A DNA stretch of 64,000 bases from SIAF01 sp046152955 (GTDB lineage: Bacteria; Planctomycetota; Planctomycetia; Planctomycetales; Planctomycetaceae): NCBI GenBank assembly GCA_046152955.1, contig JBJXGA010000095.1, positions 1 to 64,000 of the forward strand. Reading direction: 5' to 3'. The position numbers were made by a program, and so were the translations under genes. Below, piece by piece: positions 8,859 through 18,706 of the stretch; the stretch's first letter is position 1, and every line of letters starts with the position of its first letter. The notes below the pieces were generated by a model, which was not told the origin of the DNA, made no database searches, and saw only the letters and a list, made by a program, of their open reading frames with translations.

Positions 8859-10076
8859 TCACCTGGGCCGGACCTTGACCCCCTGGGCAATTCGGTCGCT
8901 GGGATGGACGATCACAATGTCCCCTGGGGACAACCCGGAGAGCACCTCGGCCGCCAGGCCGTTGCGGCGGCCCACTTCCACCGGCGTCAGGACCGCGCGT
9001 TGCTCCATGAGGCGAAACACGGCCCATTCTCCGTTCTTGCGAAACAGCGCGCTCATCGGCACTTGCAACACATCCTGCTTTTCCCAGACGATGATCTTGG
9101 CTTCCACCCGAAAGCCGTCTCCCAGCGACGGCGGAATCTGATCCGCCGACGAGAAGTCGACGATCACATTCACCCGTTGCTCCTCGACCCCCAGCGCGGA
9201 GATCTTGGTGAATCCCGACGGCTCCACCAGACGGACGCGTCCCTCCAGCGGCTCCTCCCCGCCCCACTGTTCCAGGACGACCCGCGCGCCGTGAGAGATT
9301 TTTACCGCGTCGCTCGACAAAACGTCGATCTCCACCTCCAGGTCTTTCGGATCCCCCAACTGCGCCAGCGGGGTTCCCGCAGCAACATTGACTTCACTCT
9401 CCTGAAAGACTCGCAGGATATGGAACATCCGTCCGCTCTCGACCAGCGGCGGGGCCGGGATGGCGAATTGCGAGTTTTCGTCGGGCTGATCGCCGCGGGG
9501 GGCCGTGCGGAGCAGCGCGGCTTCGGCAAGCTCCTGTTCAAAGCGCGCCACGTCTTCGGCGTAGCGCGCGGCGCGATACTCTTCGACGCGGGTTCGCTTG
9601 TGCATCAATCGCAGGTCCAGGTCGGTCTTGGCGAGGGCGTTTTTCTGGTGCAATTCCCAGGCGCGGGCATATTCCGCCTCGGCCAAGTCGAGTCCGGCCC
9701 GTGCCGCCTCCAGCGCGGTTCCGGCCTTTTCGAGAGTGGCTTTCGCCCCGCGGACCCGCGCTTCGGCCTGCGCCAGCGCGCGGGGATCGAGCAGGGCCGG
9801 ATCGGCCGGTTCGATAACTGCCACTGGCTCTCCTTTGGGAAGAATGTCCCCCGCCTTGTACTTGATGCGGAGCAGCCGTCCCGACAATGGAGCGGAGATC
9901 GTGTATCGGTCGCGAAGCCGCGTCTTGCCATCTTCTTCGATGTAGACCTGCAGCGACCCCTGCGCCACGCTCTCCAGGTCCACAAGAACCGGCTTGGGGA
10001 GGAAGGCATACACCAAGGCGCCCGCGACCCCTCCCAGGACGAGCAGCACCAGGAACCGTTTGAACCAGCGTTTCAC
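8859..10076 (-). CDS. HlyD/MacA-type periplasmic adaptor
   Basis: A 405-residue membrane-fusion (adaptor) protein: N-terminal membrane anchor (about 7-25), lipoyl-like barrel halves near 50-90 and 200-250, a coiled-coil hairpin between them (about 95-200), and a C-terminal beta-barrel domain. It should link an inner-membrane ABC transporter to the outer layer of the envelope. It starts with GTG, with GGAG 9 nt upstream inside the end of the permease gene. It is the third gene of an ATPase-permease-adaptor set of MacAB/DevBCA type. Confidence 0.92.
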   Translation of the reverse strand: MKRWFKRFLVLLVLGGVAGALVYAFLPKPVLVDLESVAQGSLQVYIEEDGKTRLRDRYTISAPLSGRLLRIKYKAGDILPKGEPVAVIEPADPALLDPRALAQAEARVRGAKATLEKAGTALEAARAGLDLAEAEYARAWELHQKNALAKTDLDLRLMHKRTRVEEYRAARYAEDVARFEQELAEAALLRTAPRGDQPDENSQFAIPAPPLVESGRMFHILRVFQESEVNVAAGTPLAQLGDPKDLEVEIDVLSSDAVKISHGARVVLEQWGGEEPLEGRVRLVEPSGFTKISALGVEEQRVNVIVDFSSADQIPPSLGDGFRVEAKIIVWEKQDVLQVPMSALFRKNGEWAVFRLMEQRAVLTPVEVGRRNGLAAEVLSGLSPGDIVIVHPSDRIAQGVKVRPR

Positions 10077-10083
10077 GATCGAA

Positions 10084-12447
10084 CTACTCCCGCGTCTTCA
10101 AGACGGCAATCAAGTCCAGTTGATCGAGCCTCCGCCGCACGATCAGCCCGGAAAACACCGCCGCCACAACCACGACCAGCGTCGAAAATCCGTACGTATC
10201 CCGATTGATCACAAACGGAATCCGGTACATTTCGGTATCCAACAGCCCGCATACCACCTTGACCAGCCCCCAGCCCATCGCCATTCCCAAGGGAAGTGCG
10301 CACAACGTGAGGACCGCCAACTCCCCCAACAGGATGAACGAAATCTCCCCCCGTGTCAGCCCCAGCACGCGCAGACTGGCCAACTCCCGCCCGCGCTCTG
10401 AAAGGGCGATGCGGGCCGTATTGTAGACCACCCCAAACGCGATGATGCAGGCAAACACGACGTTGAAAAACTGCATCTTCAACATATTCTCCATCACCGT
10501 GTCGCGAAAACTGCGGACGGAGATGCGTTTGATGGTGATTCCCGATACGCGCGGCGTCTCCTTCAGGCGGGCGTACAGCTCGTCGAGCGCCGACTCATCG
10601 GCCGTCAGGTACACCTCGTTCAGCGCGTCCCCCTCGCGCAGCAAGTGATTGAGCGCCGACAGGTTCATATAGGCGAACGTCCCCAAAAACTCGGTCAAGA
10701 GGGCGGTCACCGCCACCTCGCGCACCGGCCGCGCCCCTTCCAAAACTTCGACCGTCAGCAGGTCTCCCACCTTGACCCCCAGCAACTCCGCCAGTTTGGT
10801 GTTGATCACCAGCCCTTCCTTCGGAAGGGGGACCGGTTTCAACTGCTCGTCCGTCAGGGCGTTGAGCTGCGGCGCATCGGTCAGTCCCAGGATCAGCGTC
10901 CGGCGTTCGAGGTGGCCCCGGCGAAATCGGACCGGCACCATTCGCCTGGGCTCAGCGTGGATGACCCCCGGCAGATGCTGAATCTCATGCAACCCCGACA
11001 GCGACGTGGGTTCGACGAAATTGACTCCCACATGTTGCCTCTGCTGCACGCCAAACTGCACGTCGAGAATATGGTCCAGCGAGTCGGCCGAAAAGCGTCC
11101 CAGCATGAGGATCGCCACCGCCAGCGCCATCCCGAACGATGACAAAAACGCCTTGAAGGGGCGCCGCTCAAGATTCCGGAGGATCATCCGTCCCGGCTGC
11201 GTCAACCAATGCGCCAGCCCCAATCGCTCCAGGAGGGTGGGGCGATAGTTCGCAGGAGGTTCCGGACGCATCGCCTCGGCCGGGGGGAGGCGGACGGCGC
11301 GGCGGATGACATTGAGCGTTCCCCCGACCCCTGCCACCGCGCTGACCCCCAGGGCCATCACCACCACCCGGAGTGGAACGGCGAACTGCAGCATCGGGAA
11401 CTTGTAGAATTTGGTGTAGATCAGGGTGATCTGCAATCCCAGCCAGGCGCCGACTCCGGTCCCGACGACGACTCCCACCAGCACCACCAGCAACACCAGC
11501 TTCAGGAAGTGTACCCCCACCGCGAGATTGCTGTAGCCAAAGGCCTTGAGCGCCGCGATCTGATCGCGCTGCAGGGCGATGATCCGCGACAGCACGACGT
11601 TGAGAAGAAACGCCGCGACCCCCAGGAAAATCGACGGGACGATCGTTCCCATCCGCTGCAATTGCTTGATCTCGTCCGACAGAAAGCGGTTGGAGATTTG
11701 GTCCCTGCGGGCATGCGCGCCGAATCCGCCAAACGGTTCGATCAGACTGTCGAGCCGCTCGATCACCTCCTGTTCGTCGGCGTCGGAGGTCAGGTCGAGC
11801 GCCACGTCGTTGAAGGCCCCCTCCATGTTGAAGGCTGAGGCGAGCGCCCGCCTCCCCATCCAGAACACGCCGAACCGCTTGTCGTCGGGAACCAGCGACC
11901 CCAGGCGAATCGTGTAGACGTATTCGGGAGAGAGCGCCAGGCCGACGATCTGCAATTGCTTTTTGCGGCCGTTGATGATCGCTGTGACGTGATCGCCAAT
12001 CTGAAAGTGGTGCGCCTCGGCAAAGCCCTCGCTGGCGATGACCTCCGAGTCGCGACCAGGTTCGATCCAGCGACCGGCCCGCAGGTGCAGCGCATTGAGG
12101 TCGGGGCGGGGGGTCTCGGGGATCGAAACCAGGCGACCCACGGCCGGCTCACTCAACCCCTCCACGTCCAGCAACACCTCCCGCACGACCCGCGTCTGGA
12201 CACGGGCCACACCCGGAAGATCGGCGATGCGCGCGGCGAGGGTGTTGGGCGCCCGCTTGAGCCCGGCGAAAATCGCGGCGAATCGATAGCGGTCGTAATA
12301 GGTCTCTTGCGTGCCGCGCAGCGCCTCCAGCGCCGAGAGCGACATGACGAACGTCGCGACCCCGCAGGCGATCACCGCGCAGATCGCCACCACCTGCCCC
12401 TTCATGTGCAGAATGTCGCGAACCAGTTTGCGGTCGATGGCGCGCAT
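10084..12447 (-). CDS. FtsX/MacB-type ABC transporter permease
   Basis: A 787-residue inner-membrane permease. An N-terminal membrane segment (MKGQVVAICAVIACGVATFV region) is followed by a large extracytoplasmic domain, then two FtsX-type membrane blocks, one in the middle and one at the C-terminus. This double layout is typical of LolE/MacB-like permeases acting as a single chain. The start codon (12445-12447) overlaps the stop codon of the ATPase gene by one base, which implies translational coupling. With its neighbours it likely exports a lipid, lipoprotein or small molecule; the cargo is unknown. Confidence 0.92.
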   Translation of the reverse strand: MRAIDRKLVRDILHMKGQVVAICAVIACGVATFVMSLSALEALRGTQETYYDRYRFAAIFAGLKRAPNTLAARIADLPGVARVQTRVVREVLLDVEGLSEPAVGRLVSIPETPRPDLNALHLRAGRWIEPGRDSEVIASEGFAEAHHFQIGDHVTAIINGRKKQLQIVGLALSPEYVYTIRLGSLVPDDKRFGVFWMGRRALASAFNMEGAFNDVALDLTSDADEQEVIERLDSLIEPFGGFGAHARRDQISNRFLSDEIKQLQRMGTIVPSIFLGVAAFLLNVVLSRIIALQRDQIAALKAFGYSNLAVGVHFLKLVLLVVLVGVVVGTGVGAWLGLQITLIYTKFYKFPMLQFAVPLRVVVMALGVSAVAGVGGTLNVIRRAVRLPPAEAMRPEPPANYRPTLLERLGLAHWLTQPGRMILRNLERRPFKAFLSSFGMALAVAILMLGRFSADSLDHILDVQFGVQQRQHVGVNFVEPTSLSGLHEIQHLPGVIHAEPRRMVPVRFRRGHLERRTLILGLTDAPQLNALTDEQLKPVPLPKEGLVINTKLAELLGVKVGDLLTVEVLEGARPVREVAVTALLTEFLGTFAYMNLSALNHLLREGDALNEVYLTADESALDELYARLKETPRVSGITIKRISVRSFRDTVMENMLKMQFFNVVFACIIAFGVVYNTARIALSERGRELASLRVLGLTRGEISFILLGELAVLTLCALPLGMAMGWGLVKVVCGLLDTEMYRIPFVINRDTYGFSTLVVVVAAVFSGLIVRRRLDQLDLIAVLKTRE

Positions 12448-13202
12448 CACCACTGCAACTCCGAGGGCTTCTGCTGGTGATCGTTGTGCCGCACCTGCGC
12501 GATCCGTCCGTCGGCGACCGAAACGATGCGGTCCGCCATCCCCGAGATCGCCGCGTTGTGCGTGATGACTGCGGTGGTCGTTCCCAATTCCTGGTTGACA
12601 CGCTGGATCGCGTCCAAGACGAGGATACCGGTCTGGATGTCGAGGGCGCCGGTTGGCTCGTCGCACAAGAGCACGTCGGGGCGTTTGGAAATCGCCCGGG
12701 CGATCGCCACGCGCTGTTGCTCCCCCCCGGAAAGCTGCGCGGGGAAGTGATCCAGCCGATGCGTCATCCCCACCAGTTCCAACGACTCCTCGGGGGACAT
12801 CGGGTCGCGGGCGATCTCGGTCACCAGTGCCACGTTTTCGCGGGCGGTGAGGCTGGGGATCAGGTTGTAGAACTGGAAGACGAACCCCACGTGGTTGCGT
12901 CGATAGCGGGTGAGCAGGTTGTCGTCGTCGCGGGTCAGGTCATGACCACGGTAGTTCACCGTCCCGCTGGTCGGTACGTCCAACCCCCCCAGGATGTTGA
13001 GCAGCGTCGACTTGCCGCTTCCGGAAGGGCCCAGAATGACGACAAACTCACCCGCATAGAGTTCCAGATCGACCCCCCGCAGGGCGTGCACCTCGATCTC
13101 TCCCATGCGGTAGATTTTCGTGATCCCGCGCGCCTGGTACACCGCCTCGCCCGGCACCGTAGCAACACCGTTCTTGCTCGATGGGGATGATGGCTGATTC
13201 AT
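12447..13202 (-). CDS. ABC transporter ATP-binding protein (LolD/MacB type)
   Basis: A 251-residue ATPase with a Walker A motif GPSGSGKST, signature LSGGEQQR, Walker B VLLCDEPTGALD, and a switch His in AVITHNA. The LolD/MacB subfamily is indicated by the short MRAIxxVDLxLxxGE-type start and by the FtsX-like permease next to it. I chose the ATG at 13202; the open frame extends 55 codons further without family character. It is the first gene of the exporter operon, so its promoter should lie in 13203-13500, shared with the divergent protease gene. Confidence 0.93.
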   Translation of the reverse strand: MNQPSSPSSKNGVATVPGEAVYQARGITKIYRMGEIEVHALRGVDLELYAGEFVVILGPSGSGKSTLLNILGGLDVPTSGTVNYRGHDLTRDDDNLLTRYRRNHVGFVFQFYNLIPSLTARENVALVTEIARDPMSPEESLELVGMTHRLDHFPAQLSGGEQQRVAIARAISKRPDVLLCDEPTGALDIQTGILVLDAIQRVNQELGTTTAVITHNAAISGMADRIVSVADGRIAQVRHNDHQQKPSELQW

Positions 13203-13500
13203 GTTCGACGCCGCGGATTCTTCTTGCCTGGCCGGATTGCCCTGCCCCGCGGTATCAGACAGGATCTCTGTTGCCGCGTTCCCGTCTGCCTGCCGCGTTT
13301 CCAGTATAATCGGATTGGCCGCCGGATGGTTCGCGGCAGGGCAGGGAATTCCCGAGTTCGGGAACAATAGTCGAACCGCGAATCGAGACTGGGATTAACC
13401 GCCGCCGCGACACGTTCCGGTTCCGCCGCGGTTCCTGTCCAGGACCAAATGCGATACAAAAGAGTCCACAATCTCAATACGGCAACGGAAGATGTAACTC

Positions 13501-14652
13501 ATGAATGAGAATCCGCGCGATCCGGACGAACTCGATCCGCATCCCTGGCTCCCGGACGAGCCGTCCCAGCCGATCACGCCAATCGTGCTTGTTCGGGGAG
13601 AAGGCCTCCCGCCTGAATTTCGGTTTCCCCCGCGCCCCTATCGTCCGCGACGGAAACTGGCGCTCATTCTGTTTCTGCTGACTTGCGCGAGTACGGTTGT
13701 CGCGGGGTATTTTCAATTTCGGGTGCTGTCGCATGTGGAGGATCAAAGAACTGGGAAAATCGTCAAACCGACCGATCGATTGAGTCGGGATTCCAAATTG
13801 GTGCTGGTCTTCGATTGGCGACAATCGCTGTTGAATGGGTTGACCTATTCCATTGCCGTCATGACCGTGTTGGGGGCTCATGAAATGGGGCACTACCTTC
13901 AAGCTCGGCGTTACGGCGTTCCCGCCAGCCTTCCCTATTTCATTCCGATGCCCTTCAGTCCCTTGGGAACGATGGGGGCCGTCATCGTCCAGCAGGCGGG
14001 GGTGGCGGACCGCAAGGCGCTGTTCGACATCGCCATCAGCGGTCCGTTGGCCGGCCTGGCGGTGGCAATTCCGCTGAATTGGTGGGGGATTCTGCACACC
14101 ACGATCAATAAAGTCGGCCCGGGCGGCGGGGGCTTTACGAATCCTCCGATTGTCGAATGGATGATCGCCTGGCTCCAGAGACCGCTGCAACCGGGAGAGG
14201 ATGTGGCCCTCACCCCGATTCTCCACGCCGGCTGGGTGGGAATTCTGATTACGGCAATCAATCTGATTCCAATCGGACAGCTCGACGGCGGGCATCTCCT
14301 GTACTGCCTGATTGGCAAGCCGGCACAACGCGTGGCGCGGGCTTTGTACTTTGCAGCGATCGGAGTCGTGGTTTACCACGTCGTGTGGGGAAGTGGAGAA
14401 TACGTGTATCTGGCACTCCTGCTGGGGCTCATCGGCTTGATGGGGGCCGCTCATCCCCCAACCGCCAATGATCGCGTCCCCCTCGGCTGGCCGCGGATCA
14501 TTCTGGGCTGGTTGACGCTGGCGTTTATTTTCGTCGGGTTTGTGCCGTCCCCGATGTATGAAAACAAACCGCAACCCCCGCCTGCCGCGCCGCGGCTCAT
14601 CGCGCCGGTCGCAGAACTGGCTGCCGACGCAAAGCTGCCGGACGAGAAGTAG
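13501..14652 (+). CDS. Site-2-protease-like M50 zinc metalloprotease
   Basis: A 383-residue multi-pass membrane protein. The zinc site is HEMGH (His127, Glu128, His131) and the third ligand is Asp262 in NLIPIGQLDGGHLL, both inside membrane segments. Around seven hydrophobic segments are present, the first at 52-72. Such proteases cleave membrane-spanning substrates, often releasing regulators; some plant and cyanobacterial relatives (EGY type) share this layout without PDZ domains, as here. The ATG follows GGAAG. It is divergent from the exporter operon and 174 bp upstream of the aminotransferase fusion gene, so it could be in a separate unit. Confidence 0.9.
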   Translation: MNENPRDPDELDPHPWLPDEPSQPITPIVLVRGEGLPPEFRFPPRPYRPRRKLALILFLLTCASTVVAGYFQFRVLSHVEDQRTGKIVKPTDRLSRDSKLVLVFDWRQSLLNGLTYSIAVMTVLGAHEMGHYLQARRYGVPASLPYFIPMPFSPLGTMGAVIVQQAGVADRKALFDIAISGPLAGLAVAIPLNWWGILHTTINKVGPGGGGFTNPPIVEWMIAWLQRPLQPGEDVALTPILHAGWVGILITAINLIPIGQLDGGHLLYCLIGKPAQRVARALYFAAIGVVVYHVVWGSGEYVYLALLLGLIGLMGAAHPPTANDRVPLGWPRIILGWLTLAFIFVGFVPSPMYENKPQPPPAAPRLIAPVAELAADAKLPDEK

Positions 14653-14826
14653 CTGGAGTCGGCGCTGGTGGAGTTTCAGCAGACGGTGTTGGAAGACCTC
14701 CCGTAGTGTTCGGCGACTGGTCGGCAGAACTCGGAGAGGATTGCTCTTTGTGCGCCCCCTTTCCATAATGTCGCCCAGTCGCAAGGAGCGAATTCGAACG
14801 CGCCGCCTCATACCGTCCTCAAGAAC

Positions 14827-17391
14827 ATGAAGTTCGCCTTTCTCGTCCATCCGCTGAGTCGTGAAACCACCGCTCTGCTCAACATCGATGCCACAGGGAG
14901 CCTCCTGCAGGCCTGGGGGGTCGACGCCATGGCGGTCGCCGCCGGACTGCATGAAGCGGTGGCCAAGGGGCGGGCGTTCGGAACGCAGGAGCGGGTTCTC
15001 GAAGTTTCCCTGTTCGACGACCTGGGGAACCTGATCTCCGCAACGGGAGCTTCCGCCGAGGGACGGATTTACGAAATCCCGCTGGATGCCTTGGAGATTC
15101 TCGAAGATCCCCATCGCGCCTTGGGGTTCATGGAAGAGGCGGTGGAACAGGCGGCGGACTGGGGGGCGCGGCTGGTGGGGCTGGGCTCCATGACCGGAAT
15201 TGTTGGAGGACGCGGGGAACATCTTGCGGCGCGCAGCCCGATCGCCGTGACCACCGGCAACAGCCTGACCGTCTACACCGCGCTGCAGAATCTGTACCAG
15301 GTGGCCGAAGCGTTTGACATCGATCTGAAGTACGAGACGGTGGCGGTGGTGGGCGTACCGGGTAGCATCGCCTCGGGGGTTGCCGCGCTGGCGGGACCGC
15401 ATTGCGGGCGATTGCTGCTGGTGGGGCGAAATCAGGGGAATGGGCCGGCGCGGCGGCTGGCGGAAGAACTCGGGGGAGAGTATTTTTCGAACATCCCCGA
15501 AGCGCTGTCGCAGGCGCGGGTGGTGATTTCCGCAACCTCGTCGGGGAATTGCATCGACCAGCAGCACCTGCTCCCCGGAACGATTGTCATCGACGTCGGG
15601 GTTCCGACCGATGTCATCGGCAACGAGGCGCTGCGGTCGGACGTGCTGATCCTGACCGGAGGACTGGTCAAACTCCCTGACACCATGCGGTCGGCGTCGC
15701 GGATGCTCCGCTTTCATCACGGAGTGATCCCCAGTTGCCTGGGAGAGACGCTGGTGCTGGCACTCGATCGGCGGGCCGAGCCGCTCTCTTTGGGGCGTGC
15801 GCTGAACCTGGACTCGATCCAGGAAATTGGCGCCCGCGCCCGCGTACACGGCTTCGATTTCACCCGGCTGTATGCCTTTGGCAGTCCGCTCGACGACGCG
15901 CTGCGAACGCGCTTCCGTCAGGTGCGCTGGCGGCTCGTCGCCGATCGCATCCGTCCCTTGCGCGGGATCGACAAGCTGGCCGCGACCGCTGCCGATCGGC
16001 ACTCCCGCCACTGCAATCCGGTGTTGCACACGATGGGGAGTTCGACCGGGTTCGTCAAAACGTTCGTCCGGGGCGAGGGGATTTACCTGTATGACGCCGA
16101 CGGGCGCCCCTATCTGGATTGCGTCTCGGGATTCGGCGCCTTGAACCTGGGGCACAATCACCCGGCAGTGGTCGAGGCAGTTTCAGAAGCGCTGCGCCAG
16201 CAGGCGCCGGGGTTCATTCAGTCGGCGGTGAATCCGTACCAGGGAGCGCTGGCGGCGGATCTGGCGGCGCTGGCCCCTCCCGGCCTGGAGATGGTGTTTT
16301 TCTGCAACAGCGGGTCGGAGGCGGTGGAAGCGGCGCTGAAATTGGCCCGCATCGCCACCGGGCGCGATAGGCTGCTTTCCTGCGAAGGAGGCTACCACGG
16401 CAAATCGCTGGGGGCCCTCTCGGTCACCGGAACTGCCGAGTACCGACGGCCGTTCGGCGCGCTGCTTCCCGGATGTGAAACGATCCCCAGAGGGGACGAA
16501 GAACTGCTGGAGCGGGAGCTGGCGACGCGCCGCTTCGCGGCGTTCATCGTCGAGCCGCTCCAGGCGGAAGGGGGGATGCAGGTGCTCCCCGAAGGATTTT
16601 TGCGGCACGCGGCCCAGTTGTGCCGACAGACCGGGACGTTGCTCATCGTCGATGAGGTGCAGACCGGCCTGGGGCGCACCGGAGCGATGTTCGCCTGTGA
16701 GCACGAAGAGGTGGAACCGGACGTGCTCTGCCTGGCGAAATCGCTGGGGGGAGGGCTGATGCCGATCGGCGCCATGCTGACGCGCCGCGACCTGTGGACC
16801 CGCGCCTACGGAACGATTCAGACGTTCGCCCTGCACACCAGCACGTTTGGCGGAGGCAGTCTGGCGTGCGCGGCCGGGCTGGCGACATTGCAGACGCTGG
16901 AACAGGAGCGGTTGGCGCAAAACGCCGCGGAGCGCGGCGCGCAACTCCTGCGGGGATTGACCGATTTGGTTCGAAGGTCCAGGTGCCTGCGTGATGTCCG
17001 CGGTCAGGGACTGCTCCTGGGTCTGGAGTTCCAACCGATTCCGGAGAATCTCACAGCGCACTGGCGGGCTTGTGACCCGACCGGAACGGCGCCGGCTCTG
17101 GTTCCGCAATACGATCGGTTCGTCAACAGCTTCCACGTGCTGCACGCACTGCAAACGCTGCTCAACGGCCACGGCGTCTACGCCCAGATGTGCCGCTCCA
17201 ATCCGCAGGTGCTGCGGGTGCAACCCCCGCTGATCATCACCGCGGACGAGGTCGACCGGCTGCTCGGCGCCCTGGAACAGACCTGCGAGGAGATCGACTA
17301 TTCCACCGGACTGATCGACGGCATGATCGCCAAAACAGGCATCGGCGAACACGACGCCTCGGCGCAACAAGCCTCCCGAGTGCCGCGCTGA
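14827..17391 (+). CDS. Acyl-ACP-reductase-like / class III aminotransferase fusion
   Basis: An 854-residue two-domain enzyme. Residues 1-390 resemble the cyanobacterial fatty acyl-ACP reductase (AAR): LGSMTGIV, VTTGNSLT (from 141), a Rossmann loop VAVVGVPGSIAS (Gly176, Gly179), a conserved Cys304 in IPSCLGETLVLAL where AAR has its catalytic cysteine, and IGARARVHGF. Residues 395-830 are a PLP-dependent class III aminotransferase: NSGSEAVEAALK, DEVQTGLGRTG (Asp609), Schiff-base Lys638 in CLAKSLGGG, and the STFGG motif. The fusion predicts reduction of an acyl thioester to an aldehyde and its transamination to an amine in one protein. Domain assignment rests on motif memory; the coupled reaction is inference. 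The next two genes follow closely on the same strand. Confidence 0.85.
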   Translation: MKFAFLVHPLSRETTALLNIDATGSLLQAWGVDAMAVAAGLHEAVAKGRAFGTQERVLEVSLFDDLGNLISATGASAEGRIYEIPLDALEILEDPHRALGFMEEAVEQAADWGARLVGLGSMTGIVGGRGEHLAARSPIAVTTGNSLTVYTALQNLYQVAEAFDIDLKYETVAVVGVPGSIASGVAALAGPHCGRLLLVGRNQGNGPARRLAEELGGEYFSNIPEALSQARVVISATSSGNCIDQQHLLPGTIVIDVGVPTDVIGNEALRSDVLILTGGLVKLPDTMRSASRMLRFHHGVIPSCLGETLVLALDRRAEPLSLGRALNLDSIQEIGARARVHGFDFTRLYAFGSPLDDALRTRFRQVRWRLVADRIRPLRGIDKLAATAADRHSRHCNPVLHTMGSSTGFVKTFVRGEGIYLYDADGRPYLDCVSGFGALNLGHNHPAVVEAVSEALRQQAPGFIQSAVNPYQGALAADLAALAPPGLEMVFFCNSGSEAVEAALKLARIATGRDRLLSCEGGYHGKSLGALSVTGTAEYRRPFGALLPGCETIPRGDEELLERELATRRFAAFIVEPLQAEGGMQVLPEGFLRHAAQLCRQTGTLLIVDEVQTGLGRTGAMFACEHEEVEPDVLCLAKSLGGGLMPIGAMLTRRDLWTRAYGTIQTFALHTSTFGGGSLACAAGLATLQTLEQERLAQNAAERGAQLLRGLTDLVRRSRCLRDVRGQGLLLGLEFQPIPENLTAHWRACDPTGTAPALVPQYDRFVNSFHVLHALQTLLNGHGVYAQMCRSNPQVLRVQPPLIITADEVDRLLGALEQTCEEIDYSTGLIDGMIAKTGIGEHDASAQQASRVPR

Positions 17392-17443
17392 TCCGCGCCG
17401 ACTCGCGGCGGCGCATCCCGAAAGAGGTTGTGTACGCTCGGAC

Positions 17444-18673
17444 ATGTCAACGCAAACGGAACCAACCTGCTCAACGCTGTCGCCGGCCGCGTACCGCGTT
17501 CGCATCCAGGAGCGGATTGCCGATGTGGACGCGGCCGCCTGGGACAGCCTCCGCCGCGGCGATCGGGATCCGGTCACCCATCGCCGCTTCCTGGAGGCGA
17601 TGGAAACCGGGATGGCGGGGGTCTCACGCTTCTGGCACGTGCTGTACTTTGACGATGCGGACCAGCCGGTCGCCTCCGCCAGTTTGTGCCTTTATCGCGT
17701 CGACGTCGCGCTGCTGGCCAATGGCCTGATCAAGCGTCTGGTGCAGGGAGTTCGGCGGTTTTTGTCCCGCCCGCTGGAGTTTCCCGTGTTGTTTTGCGGA
17801 TTGTGCTTTTCCGCCGGCCAGAGCAACGTGCGGTTTGCCCCTGGAGCGCAGACGGCGGTCGTGTTGCAGCAACTCGATGAACTGCTGCTGTCGATCGCGG
17901 CGCGGGAACGGGCCAAATGCGTCGTGTTCAAGGAATTCAAGCCCTCGGAGACAACGGCGCTGGACGGCCTTTTGGAGTTGGGCTATCAGCGGGCCGACAG
18001 TCTGCCGATGAACCACGTGGAGCCGATCTATCAATCGTTCGGCGAATTCGTCGCCCGACAAAAATCGTCGCGTCGATATGCCATCCGCAAATCGCAAAAG
18101 AAGTTCGCGCTTTCGGGATTGCGCGTGGAACAGATGTTGGGAGGGGAGGGAGCCGATCGGCTGTTCACCGACGACGCCTACCGGCTGTTCGAAACGGTGT
18201 ACGACCGCGCCCGAGTGCGGCTGGAAAAGGTCACTGCCGAAATGTTTCGCGAATTGGCGCGGAAGCTTCCGGAACAGACCGCCTGGACGTTCATTTTTCA
18301 GGGGGAGCGGATCGTGGCGTTTGCCGTTTCGCTCTTCACCCCCGCGGTCTATCACCAGATGTTCGTCGGATACGACGCCAGCCTGAATGCGGAGCACGAT
18401 CTGTATTTCAACCTGTTCTTTCACGCCATGGATCGGGCGTATCGCCAGAATTGCGGAGTGATCCACGTCGGACAAAGCGCGGATGAATTCAAACACCAGA
18501 AGCTGGGGTGCCACCAGCGTCCGCTCTGCTTTTACATCAAGGGGACCGACTGGCTGGGGCGGCAGATCCTGGGACGGTTTGGAAACGCGATCTTTCCGCC
18601 GCGACCGGCGCGGGCCGATGACCTGCCGCCGGACGCGCAGCGCCCCTCCCAGACCCCTCCGCCGACCAACTGA
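17444..18673 (+). CDS. FemAB-like / GNAT-fold N-acyltransferase
   Basis: A 409-residue protein with the features of the FemAB-like (PF04339-type) family: the N-terminal AWDSL...P..HRRFLEAME segment, and a C-terminal acyltransferase half containing RRYAIRKSQKKF, WTFIFQGERIVAFAVSLF and a GQSADEFKHQKLG stretch. Family members move acyl or aminoacyl groups to amines; the exact substrates are mostly unknown. It starts 52 bp after the AAR-aminotransferase fusion and ends 33 bp before the formyltransferase-like gene, so the three are likely one operon. A role in modifying the amine made by the fusion enzyme is inferred from position. Confidence 0.82.
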   Translation: MSTQTEPTCSTLSPAAYRVRIQERIADVDAAAWDSLRRGDRDPVTHRRFLEAMETGMAGVSRFWHVLYFDDADQPVASASLCLYRVDVALLANGLIKRLVQGVRRFLSRPLEFPVLFCGLCFSAGQSNVRFAPGAQTAVVLQQLDELLLSIAARERAKCVVFKEFKPSETTALDGLLELGYQRADSLPMNHVEPIYQSFGEFVARQKSSRRYAIRKSQKKFALSGLRVEQMLGGEGADRLFTDDAYRLFETVYDRARVRLEKVTAEMFRELARKLPEQTAWTFIFQGERIVAFAVSLFTPAVYHQMFVGYDASLNAEHDLYFNLFFHAMDRAYRQNCGVIHVGQSADEFKHQKLGCHQRPLCFYIKGTDWLGRQILGRFGNAIFPPRPARADDLPPDAQRPSQTPPPTN

Positions 18674-18706
18674 CGCGCGGCCCTGTCCCGCACGAGGAAC
18701 TTGCCG

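Noticed and set aside
13474..16161. 895-residue minus-strand open frame
   Set aside because: It is antisense to the M50 protease and the aminotransferase fusion, both of which have clear motifs; its sequence is low in hydrophobic core patterns.
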